46,389 nucleotides of DNA from Saprospiraceae bacterium (GTDB lineage: Bacteria; Bacteroidota; Bacteroidia; Chitinophagales; Saprospiraceae). Shown here one piece after another: positions 30,356 through 38,267 of the stretch. The notes under the pieces were generated by a model that was given only the letters and a program-made list of their open reading frames with translations, made no database searches and was not told the origin of the DNA. Within the stretch, counting starts at the first letter, position 1. Every line of letters starts with the position of its first letter. Both the position numbers and the translations under genes were made by a program. The stretch spans positions 1 through 46,389 of the forward strand of contig JALVCY010000056.1 of assembly GCA_027009605.1 (NCBI GenBank). The letters are read 5' to 3'.

Positions 30356-33300
30356 TTATTCCATGATAATCATCTTTCTGATTGCAGAGTTAGAAGCAGT
30401 TTCTAACTTGTAGTAAAGAACTCCAACAGCATTCAAATCGCTCTTCGCAATAGATACAGTGCTCATACCTTTAGCATAATCACCTTTAACTGTCTTCAAT
30501 GTTCTACCACTAGCATCATAAACTGTCAATGTAGCAGAAGTAGCTTCAGGCAAGTAGAACTTAATGTCAGTGCTATTGCTGAATGGGTTAGGCTCGTTTT
30601 GGAACAATGTGAATTGGTCCACAACTTTTCCATCAAACGCTAACTTAACCTCTTGCTTCAATTCATCAGTATCAAATGCCATTGCACCAGTAATATGACC
30701 ATCAATGCTCAATACTTCACTCAAACGAACATCTTCTGTAGCACGCAATGTAACAGTAAAGACATCTCCACTGTGTGCGTTACCATTCCAACTTGTAGTC
30801 AATGCATCATTGTGTAATGCGAAGTTGTTGTCAAAAGAAACATCTTTTCCTGTAACATCAACAAACTCAAGAGAACCGATATTCAAAGTGAACTGATATG
30901 CAGCGATATCACTTCTATTAGCGTGTAAAGTAACTTGTACTTCTTCACCGGCATTAATCATTCTGTCAGTAGTATTCAATACAAACTCACCATAAGTACG
31001 ATCATCAACAGATGCGTAAGCATTAGGTGTAGCGTCACCAGTTACATCACCCATCTTCACTCCGATGAAGTCAGCATTAGTAACACCAGGTTGTGTCAAA
31101 TTAGCTACGTCAATGATTTCAGGACAAGTACCTGCATTCGCATCACAAGAAGCTTCATAGAACTTCCAAGAAGGAACGTTAGGGAAAGAAGTAATCTTAC
31201 CTAATGTCAAGCTACGAATGATAACCAAATCTTGTACATCCACAGTACCACTGTTATTCACGTCAGCAGCAAGCTTTTGATAAGGAGAAGTAAACTCATT
31301 ACCTAAGATAGCTTGATAAATGCGCAACAAGTCAAGTACATTAACACCATTAGCATCATTACCATCCTTCGCAGGAGTAATTGTGTAATTGCCATTCAAT
31401 GGAAGACCGGTGAAAGCATACTCACCGGATGCAGGTGTAGTAATAGCAGCAGCAGGTACACTTCCACTTGCATCAGCAACAGATACAGTAGCATTTTGGA
31501 CACCGGCATCAGCAGATGTAGTCAAAGCACCGGAAATTGGAGCACCCGGAGTACAAACAAACGCGTTATCTTCAATAACAACATAAGTAGTCGTGAAGTC
31601 CCAGTTACCTGCGTTATCACCAACCCAAATCTCAACGTTATTAGTACCCAAGTCAGCACATGTGTAAGTTACACTTGTAGTAGAAGGTACACCGGTACCT
31701 TGTCCAACCTTACGGATACGAATCTTCAACTCATTATCAGGAGTACAGTTATCACCAACTGAAGGATCCCATCCACATACATTTGGAGCAGCCAAACCAC
31801 AGTTAGCAGGATCTCCAGGCCAGATAGTAACCATACCATTTGCAACGTTCATCAAGTTAACAGCAATACCATTATCCACTAAGATAGTAGGCTTCTTACA
31901 GTCCTTAACAGTAAATAGATATTCACAAACTGAAGTATTACCACAGTTATCAGTCACTCTCCACTTGATCTTATGAGTTCCGTAAGGAGTACCGTTCATG
32001 TGAATACTTGCAGCAGCATTAGTTCCATCTTTAGAAACTGAAATATCAAAAGCACCAAGGTCATCATCATTCATAACATCCTCCATGGTTCCATCACCAT
32101 CCATATCTCTGTAAAGAGTATAAGAGAAGGTTAGATTATCCTTAGAACAATCATCAGTAGCAGTAGCAGTCAAATCAACAATACCAGAACAGTTAGTTGA
32201 GTAATCACATACTTCAACAGGAGATGCAGGACACTCAATAGTTGGTGCATCATTATCAAACGCAGTGATAATCTGAGTATATGTGAAGTAACCGTGGTTG
32301 GTTGGATTTGCTTGGACTGTAGGCCCAGCAGCTGTATAAGATGGATTATTCACCGCTACAGGAGTATAGCTTAGGTCAAAATCACACCAGTCATAAATTG
32401 TCCAGTGACGTAAAATACCGTAACAAGCTCCAGGAGTCGGATTGTAAACCATGTTTTCATCAGTATAACTATATCCGGCCAATTCACAATCTTTGTCAAT
32501 GAATGTTGGATACAAAGTATCGAACAATGCATTACAAGCAGAGCTCTCTTGGTCATTAGGGAACTTAACTTTGAAGTTCTCAACATAGTTTACAGTAATC
32601 TTCTGAGTACAAGTCTTAGTTTGTCCTGCACCGTCAGTTACTGTCCAAGTACGTCTAATTGGGTGATTAATACCAGTCGTATTAGTAGCATTACACTGAT
32701 CTACGCTGCCGGAAATAACCGGACCGGTAATAGTATAAGAACAGTTATCAGCACCAGTCGCTGTACCATAAGGCCAGAATGTTGGGTCAAACTCATTACA
32801 GTCAACTACAACATCAGCAGGAGCAAAACACTGTGGTCCTTGCTTATCTTCAACTAATACATCAACCATACACTCACCATAGTTACCATATACGTCATAA
32901 GCACGTACCACAACAGTGTGTGTGTTATTAGTGCCTGTTGTGATATCATCACAGCAGAAAGTAACATATTCACCTTGGTCATATACATCGTCAAATGTAG
33001 TATTACCATTGATACCACAATTATCAGTCATTCTTCTGATTTCGAAGTGGTCAATTCCACAGTTATCATAAGAACCATCATCAGGTACACCGGCAGGAAG
33101 TTGTGCAAGACCATTACTAGTCAAAGAAACCTTAGTGATTTGATCACACAACATTACAGGAGGTATATCATCCTTAATGATTAAAGTGATTTTCACTTCT
33201 TTAATGTTTCCACAATTGTCAACAATCTTATAAGTCAAACCATCAGTGTAAACACCAACTGTCAAACCAGGAGCAGGAATAAATCCACCATTAGCAGTCA

Positions 33301-36175
33301 AATTAGTCACAGGACCAACTGGAGTAATGATAGACAAAGTACTCATGTCAACACCAGAACAATTGTCAGCAAAAGCAGGTGTAGGAATGTACTCAGTAGA
33401 AGTACAAGCTACAGGATGATTTGCGTAATTATTCGCACTCAAAGTCAAAGTGATGTCACCAGCTGCATTAGTTTCAAAAGCACCCAAGTTAGTAAAGTCC
33501 ATAGTTGGAGCTTCAATATCATCAACCAAGATAATTTGGTCATGAGTCTGAACGGTATTCTGACATAGATTGATAACAGTCCAAGTTCTTAGAATCTTGA
33601 ATGTACCAGGTCCACAGTGATTAAACTGTTGATCAGTGTGCTCTACATTGTACTTACAGTATGTACCCTGCCATCCGGTAGGAATACCAGAACCAGTGTT
33701 ACTCAATACGTAATTGCCAGTAGCAGGATTCACATCAATATCATTTTGATTATCGGCTGTATCCCAATCAGATATAGCTCCATTAAGCTCAGTAGCCTCA
33801 ATAATATTATTGTGTGCAGCATACTGGTCACAAGTCCAAGTAATATCACTTGGGAACTCAACTTGAGGCTGAGTAATGGTGATAGTTTGTGTACAAGGAG
33901 CAGACTGCATACCATTGTGATCTACTGCAATCCAAGTTCTTTCTAGAACCATCTTGCCATCATCACACATAGCATCATCAGTGTAAGTTTCAGAAATCAT
34001 TTGCTCAGAAGGATTAGGATCACAGTTGTCTGTTCCTACCGGATTAGGCTGTGCATCCAAATCAATAGTACAATCTACATCAATAGTAGAAGACGTGTAC
34101 ATAACAGGGCTAGAAATGGTAATTTCATATCCACCGGTTGCATTAAATGTAGTGTTAGTAGCGACTAAAGTATAAGTACCTGCTGCCAAAGTAACAGTCA
34201 TCTCAGAAGTCAATCCAGGACCACCATCATCATCACCATCTACATAGTTTCCACAATCCGTTGGATTAAAAGCACCGGAGAACAAAGCAAACAATGGATC
34301 ATTAGCGAATCCACTCAATGCTGGGAAAGTCATATTGAAAGTGTAAGACCCAGGAGTCGTCACATCAAATGTGTAAGTGTCATAAGGTTGGTTAGTACCT
34401 AACCAAGTACCATTATTACCCGCACCGGCATCAATCCAACAAGCTTGACCTGAAGGAGAGAAAGTGTTATCCGTAGCAGGATCTAAAGAACCATTAAAAC
34501 CTTTTACAGGTAGTGTCAAATCACAAGAAATCGTTGGTGCCATCTTATCAGCAAATGTGATGCCTTGTGCCCAACAACTATTACTTGGAGAAACACTTGT
34601 ATCTGTAACCATCACTGTCCATGTAGAACCAGTCATACTACCATCAGCAACATTACCTAAAGGTGTTCCTGTGTTAGATAAAATGTTTACAACATAATTA
34701 TCAAAACAAGAATAGTTATCACCTTGTAAGATATCAGCAGCAGTCAATGTAGCAGAACAATTCTCATCCAAAGTAATTTGGTGATTCTGTACACAATTCA
34801 ATTGGTTGATAAAACCAGGATTAGGATTAACGATAACTGGGAAAGTACAACTTTCAGCTGTTGTTCCGTTTGGCGCTATCAAATCATAACCGGCAGTATA
34901 AGTACCTTCCGCTAACTCATCACCCAATGCAGGCGTACCTGGTTGTGCAACGATAGAGTAAGTATTTACTTGATCTGGAGCCTGTAATACCATATTCGTG
35001 ATATCAACAGAACCGGCACCAAACAAGCCATCTTGAGTATAAATCATAAAGCTAAACAAATCACCGGCTTGTACTTGAACGGAAGCAGTACCAGTCTGTG
35101 CACCAACACCATCTTGTGTCAACTGTGTAATTCCACCTTGGATTGCTCCTAAAGTTAGGAAAGTATTAGACGCATCAAAGAAGTATCCAAATGGATCCCA
35201 AGTAGCACTAATATCGTCGGTAGTATAAGACCAATCAAAAGTAAGCGTACCATCAAATGGAATTACATACTCTGCATAAGTAGCAAATAATAATGCAGGG
35301 TCACAAGTTGCAGCCAAATCAATAGATGACATAGTCAATGTAGCTGGGTTTCCAGAAAAATCGACACAATTTGTATTCGCTGTTGTAGCATTAGCTTCTG
35401 CAAAAGGACCGGTAAAGTCAGCAGCAGATGGACCAGGAACTACAGTTGGAGGGCAAGAGCCGACCATATTCACTGTAAAATCAGCCAATACATTACACTC
35501 ACCTGAACCCAATGTATAATTCACAGAAGGAGGACAAGACAAGTTACATGTAGGCCCGCCTGGAGCAGCAGGTGTGTTGGCATTCACCACTACATTATCA
35601 ACAACAACACCCCAAGACCAAGAGCCTCCTGTATCATCGTGTACAAAACGAACTTGGAAATCTGCATTGGTATAAGCAGAAATATCCAAATCCAAATTCC
35701 CGTGCTCATCAGCAGTTGCTGTATAAAGCGCATTCCATGCCGCACCATCGTAGGCTTCCACTCTAAATTCAGAAGATAAGGAGTTAAAGTCATACTGAAG
35801 GGTCAAATTAATACCACCAGCACTCAAATCCATTACAGGAGTGGTAATGATTCCTTGACCATCAAATCCACTAGTAGCGTTGTCGTCATTAATTACGGCA
35901 GCTCCGGTTGTAAAGTCAGTCTCATCTCCATCCATAAAAAACCCGACATAAGTGCCAGGAGCCTGCATATCACAAGAGAAACTAAACAAAGCTGCAGCAT
36001 CACATGCACCGATACCGTCATTACCGACGCCATCACTAGGATCAGTTTCTACCGTGGAAACAGTCCAACCGGCAGGTAGTGCAAAACCATCAAAGCTCTC
36101 ATTAAGAACTTCAACTTGTCCAAAGAGCGCACTCGTGGACACGGCCAAAATGAAAAATAATAATATTCTTTTCAT
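30356..36175 (-). CDS. T9SS type A cargo: giant surface protein with adhesin-, HYR-, dockerin- and cohesin-like domains
   Basis: 1939 residues with a signal peptide (about 1-20, ending TSALFGQ). Residues about 22-200 resemble the choice-of-anchor J/cleaved-adhesin fold (LNESFDGFALPAGW ... WSWGVVVDNVVV). A pre-peptidase-like beta domain (around 590-690) and many Cys-rich HYR/Ig-like modules follow. Then come a CnaB-like domain and a dockerin-like pair (about 1615-1675) whose second loop DVNNSGTVDVQDL keeps good Ca2+ ligands. A cohesin-like domain precedes the type A sorting domain (FQNEPNPFSNSTDIKF ... KMIIME). Codon choice differs from the neighbours (mostly AAC, TAC, AAG, ATC, ACT, GCT, TCT), suggesting very high expression. 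It lies 29 bp after a small exported gene. Likely a major surface or matrix protein. Confidence 0.9.
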   Translation of the reverse strand: MKRILLFFILAVSTSALFGQVEVLNESFDGFALPAGWTVSTVETDPSDGVGNDGIGACDAAALFSFSCDMQAPGTYVGFFMDGDETDFTTGAAVINDDNATSGFDGQGIITTPVMDLSAGGINLTLQYDFNSLSSEFRVEAYDGAAWNALYTATADEHGNLDLDISAYTNADFQVRFVHDDTGGSWSWGVVVDNVVVNANTPAAPGGPTCNLSCPPSVNYTLGSGECNVLADFTVNMVGSCPPTVVPGPSAADFTGPFAEANATTANTNCVDFSGNPATLTMSSIDLAATCDPALLFATYAEYVIPFDGTLTFDWSYTTDDISATWDPFGYFFDASNTFLTLGAIQGGITQLTQDGVGAQTGTASVQVQAGDLFSFMIYTQDGLFGAGSVDITNMVLQAPDQVNTYSIVAQPGTPALGDELAEGTYTAGYDLIAPNGTTAESCTFPVIVNPNPGFINQLNCVQNHQITLDENCSATLTAADILQGDNYSCFDNYVVNILSNTGTPLGNVADGSMTGSTWTVMVTDTSVSPSNSCWAQGITFADKMAPTISCDLTLPVKGFNGSLDPATDNTFSPSGQACWIDAGAGNNGTWLGTNQPYDTYTFDVTTPGSYTFNMTFPALSGFANDPLFALFSGAFNPTDCGNYVDGDDDGGPGLTSEMTVTLAAGTYTLVATNTTFNATGGYEITISSPVMYTSSTIDVDCTIDLDAQPNPVGTDNCDPNPSEQMISETYTDDAMCDDGKMVLERTWIAVDHNGMQSAPCTQTITITQPQVEFPSDITWTCDQYAAHNNIIEATELNGAISDWDTADNQNDIDVNPATGNYVLSNTGSGIPTGWQGTYCKYNVEHTDQQFNHCGPGTFKILRTWTVINLCQNTVQTHDQIILVDDIEAPTMDFTNLGAFETNAAGDITLTLSANNYANHPVACTSTEYIPTPAFADNCSGVDMSTLSIITPVGPVTNLTANGGFIPAPGLTVGVYTDGLTYKIVDNCGNIKEVKITLIIKDDIPPVMLCDQITKVSLTSNGLAQLPAGVPDDGSYDNCGIDHFEIRRMTDNCGINGNTTFDDVYDQGEYVTFCCDDITTGTNNTHTVVVRAYDVYGNYGECMVDVLVEDKQGPQCFAPADVVVDCNEFDPTFWPYGTATGADNCSYTITGPVISGSVDQCNATNTTGINHPIRRTWTVTDGAGQTKTCTQKITVNYVENFKVKFPNDQESSACNALFDTLYPTFIDKDCELAGYSYTDENMVYNPTPGACYGILRHWTIYDWCDFDLSYTPVAVNNPSYTAAGPTVQANPTNHGYFTYTQIITAFDNDAPTIECPASPVEVCDYSTNCSGIVDLTATATDDCSKDNLTFSYTLYRDMDGDGTMEDVMNDDDLGAFDISVSKDGTNAAASIHMNGTPYGTHKIKWRVTDNCGNTSVCEYLFTVKDCKKPTILVDNGIAVNLMNVANGMVTIWPGDPANCGLAAPNVCGWDPSVGDNCTPDNELKIRIRKVGQGTGVPSTTSVTYTCADLGTNNVEIWVGDNAGNWDFTTTYVVIEDNAFVCTPGAPISGALTTSADAGVQNATVSVADASGSVPAAAITTPASGEYAFTGLPLNGNYTITPAKDGNDANGVNVLDLLRIYQAILGNEFTSPYQKLAADVNNSGTVDVQDLVIIRSLTLGKITSFPNVPSWKFYEASCDANAGTCPEIIDVANLTQPGVTNADFIGVKMGDVTGDATPNAYASVDDRTYGEFVLNTTDRMINAGEEVQVTLHANRSDIAAYQFTLNIGSLEFVDVTGKDVSFDNNFALHNDALTTSWNGNAHSGDVFTVTLRATEDVRLSEVLSIDGHITGAMAFDTDELKQEVKLAFDGKVVDQFTLFQNEPNPFSNSTDIKFYLPEATSATLTVYDASGRTLKTVKGDYAKGMSTVSIAKSDLNAVGVLYYKLETASNSAIRKMIIME

Positions 36176-36204
36176 AGGATTAAAAATTTTTGCGTTAGAA
36201 AATC

Positions 36205-36588
36205 TTACAAGCTGTTAAGCAGAGTAAGTAAATCGGCCTTAGCTTGATCTGCATAAGCAGATGGTCTGGTGCCATTTTCTGTGAACAAATTGTACGTCTT
36301 TTCCACACCTTGAGTAATGCCGTACTTTTGTACGTAATCAGTCGCAATTGTGTAAAAGCGATACTTTACAGCAGCTTTGATTTCAGTCTGCGCAGTCGGA
36401 GCCGTTAAGCTATTGGCCGCTTGCTGACTCAAATCTTGCTTGAGCGTAGTAATTTCTTGCTCCATGGCTACTTCAATTGCTTTTTGTGATTGTGCAAACG
36501 TCGTGTTCGCAACAAGCAAAAAAGCAACAAAAGAGAAGCCCAAAACAAGCGTCTTCACTACACTAGATCTAAAGAAGTTTTTCTTCAT
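36205..36588 (-). CDS. Small exported protein of unknown function
   Basis: 127 residues from the ATG at 36588 (MKKNFFRSSVVKTLVLGF); the track's longer version starts at a TTG and translates through a terminator hairpin, so I reject it. A clear signal peptide (about 1-33, ending ANTTFAQ) is followed by a ~95-residue, mostly helical, mature part with no Cys and no known motif (VKYRFYTIATDYVQKYG is the most distinctive segment). There is no sorting domain, so it probably stays in the periplasm. It is 29 bp ahead of the giant surface protein gene and almost certainly co-transcribed, so a chaperone, stabiliser or partner role for that protein is inferred. I do not recognise a family. Confidence 0.75.
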   Translation of the reverse strand: MKKNFFRSSVVKTLVLGFSFVAFLLVANTTFAQSQKAIEVAMEQEITTLKQDLSQQAANSLTAPTAQTEIKAAVKYRFYTIATDYVQKYGITQGVEKTYNLFTENGTRPSAYADQAKADLLTLLNSL

Positions 36589-36653
36589 GAGATAAAGTTT
36601 TTGTTGGTTAAAAAAAATGATTAAAAAATTTCTTATGACAGATAACAAGCCAT

Positions 36654-36698
36654 AAAAAAAGCTTTTAGGCGTGCCACCGGGCATACCTAAAAGCTTTT
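36654..36698 (-). terminator. Strong terminator hairpin inside the leader of the small exported gene
   Basis: AAAAGCTTTTAGG...TGCC (36657-36675) pairs with GGCA...CCTAAAAGCTTTT (36680-36698), about 18 pairs with one mismatch. On the minus strand it runs into seven T. It is 66 bp before the ATG at 36588 and about 285 bp after the promoter at 36983, with no ORF between promoter and hairpin. Confidence 0.8.
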
Positions 36699-36976
36699 CC
36701 GCAAAATCATTGCTAATTGAATTGTTCACGTTCAATGGTTTGTTATTTGTTGTTTCTTTGTTTTACTTAAAAAAGTAAAAGCTCAATGCGATTTAATAGC
36801 CTTCAATCCAAGAAAAAAGGCACTTACGACTATTCCAACTAACTCTGTATCAAGTACTTAGCACAACTTACATGTTCAGGGCTCGTGTACTAAGCAACAT
36901 CAACTAAATTGGACTAGTTGTTTTTCATTCGGGATTAAGTCAAAATAACTGAATAAATAAATAGTCAGCCACTCTG
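36655..36976 (-). ncRNA. Candidate non-coding RNA or long attenuated leader
   Basis: A full promoter (TTG-N18-TATCTTTG, 36983-37011) and a strong terminator (36654-36698) bracket about 320 nt with no credible ORF. Internal stems are visible: TTTTACTT/AAGTAAAA near 36760-36778, CAACTA/TAGTTG near 36900-36921, and a CTTAG...CTAAG stem near 36855-36893. Read-through would serve the small exported and giant surface protein genes. Start and end are estimates from the promoter and terminator. Confidence 0.45.
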
Positions 36977-36982
36977 TTAAGG

Positions 36983-37031
36983 CAAAGATAACGGGGATTT
37001 AGTCAATTCAAATACACCATTTAGGGTATTT
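36983..37031 (-). promoter_or_regulatory. Promoter plus operator-like dyad upstream of the surface protein unit
   Basis: Minus strand: AAATAC-N10-GTATTT (37010-37031), 19 bp, TATCTTTG (36983-36990). A TTG overlaps the dyad with 18-bp spacing. The same arrangement, including the 19-bp gap and identical -7 octamer, occurs at 45118-45166. The dyad covers the -33 region, so a regulator bound there would act directly on RNA polymerase. Confidence 0.65.
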
Positions 37032-37140
37032 TTGGTTTAATTTTCGCCATAATATATCCTATTTTTTTCTTCAAAATGACATCATAAAAGCTTCATTTTC
37101 CATGTCCACTTATTCAAAAAAAGCCCCTACCTTATCCAAC

Positions 37141-37177
37141 AAAAAGGATGAATTCTTGATACCAAGAATTCATCCTT
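37141..37177 (-). terminator. Intrinsic terminator after the PorP/SprF gene
   Basis: Perfect 15-bp stem AAGGATGAATTCTTG (37144-37158) / CAAGAATTCATCCTT (37163-37177), 4-nt loop, followed on the minus strand by five T. It lies 77 bp beyond the stop codon at 37254. Confidence 0.85.
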
Positions 37178-37253
37178 CTAAGAATTGCTCATTTCGACCA
37201 TATACAGCTACTCAGCATAGCTTTTCTAGGCAAAAAAGCTCATTTTACCTACC

Positions 37254-38186
37254 CTAAAAATTTTCATTAGCCGTATCATCAGCATTCAAAGCATTATTCA
37301 GGTTGAATTTAAGGCTTATTTCATGACCGCCTCCGGAATAATCCTGTAATTTCCGGAACGAGTAGTTATAGGAGTACATCAAAGTACCAAATCCCCAACG
37401 GACACCTGCTAATAGCCCCCCCCGACTAGATTCTCCGGCACGATAAGAGATTCCGCCAAATGCTTTCTTTTCTAGTATGGAAGCTAACAGGTTAAAATCA
37501 ACTTGAATGGGAACCGTCCTGTAATTTCTCAACATGACAGATGGCTCCAACACAATGCCATAGTCTGACATATCATGTTTAAAACCTAAATTCAAAGTAT
37601 AATTCTGAAAAGCTTTCGCTGCTTCCTTCCCTGCTACAACGTTATTATCCAGCCGAGCCCGAATCATATTAGGCAAGGTAAATCCGAAGTACAATCCGGA
37701 TTTACTCTCCGCATAGACCCCAAAAGAGACATCGAACAACTTCAAGCCATTTAAGGCATCCTGCAAGACCTCATCATTCGGTAGAGTCAAAGCATCCGAA
37801 GCGACAGAGCTTTCAATCTTTTCACTTTGAAACTCTCCGGACAAGCCTACGCCCACTTTAAACTCCTTAACCGGAACTAGGTAGGCATAATTGAGCTGAA
37901 ATTTATTTATCCGCAAGGAAGCTACTTTTTCTGTAAAGACTTGCGCCCCTAAACCGGAACGGCTATTGAGTGGTCCGTTATAACTTACTGAGAAATCTTT
38001 TGGAGCCCCCGGAAACCCTGTCCAATTATTTTTAAAATTCAACAATAGCTGATGCTCTCCAAAGCCGGTATAACCGGGATTGACCAAAATGGGATAAGCA
38101 TAATAATGGGAGAAGGTGGCACTTTCTTGAGCTTTTGACACTATAACCGAAAGTAATATGATTAAAAAAGTAAAAAACTGTTTCAT
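37254..38186 (-). CDS. PorP/SprF family type IX secretion system membrane protein
   Basis: Outer-membrane beta-barrel of 310 residues, signal peptide about 1-19 (ending VSKAQ). The mature N-terminus has the family hallmark ATFSHYYAYPILVNPGYTGF, and the body alternates strands and turns (WTGFPGAPKDFSVSYNGPL, GLGAQVF, LYFGFTLPNM). In Flavobacterium, SprF is needed for export of SprB, and type B sorting-domain cargo generally has a PorP/SprF gene next to it. Here it directly follows the 1960-residue type B cargo, 81 bp downstream, with a stable hairpin in the gap, so this is the expected cognate pair. Confidence 0.93.
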   Translation of the reverse strand: MKQFFTFLIILLSVIVSKAQESATFSHYYAYPILVNPGYTGFGEHQLLLNFKNNWTGFPGAPKDFSVSYNGPLNSRSGLGAQVFTEKVASLRINKFQLNYAYLVPVKEFKVGVGLSGEFQSEKIESSVASDALTLPNDEVLQDALNGLKLFDVSFGVYAESKSGLYFGFTLPNMIRARLDNNVVAGKEAAKAFQNYTLNLGFKHDMSDYGIVLEPSVMLRNYRTVPIQVDFNLLASILEKKAFGGISYRAGESSRGGLLAGVRWGFGTLMYSYNYSFRKLQDYSGGGHEISLKFNLNNALNADDTANENF

Positions 38187-38230
38187 CGTTTTTCTTTATT
38201 TTTAGTTTTCAGGAATGAAAATTATTTTTA

Positions 38231-38253
38231 GCCACCCACATAACGTGGGTGGC
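38231..38253. other. Intercistronic hairpin between the SprB-like and SprF genes
   Basis: GCCACCCAC (38231-38239) pairs perfectly with GTGGGTGGC (38245-38253) around a 5-nt loop. ATTATTTTTA repeats flank it on both sides (38221-38230 and 38261-38270). There is no T-run on the minus strand, so a processing or mRNA-stability element is more likely than a terminator. Confidence 0.55.
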
Positions 38254-38267
38254 ATAAACAATTATTT

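Noticed and set aside
36589-36735. TTG-initiated 49-residue extension of the small exported protein
   Set aside because: It reads through a terminator hairpin and puts a non-signal sequence before an excellent signal peptide starting at the ATG at 36588.
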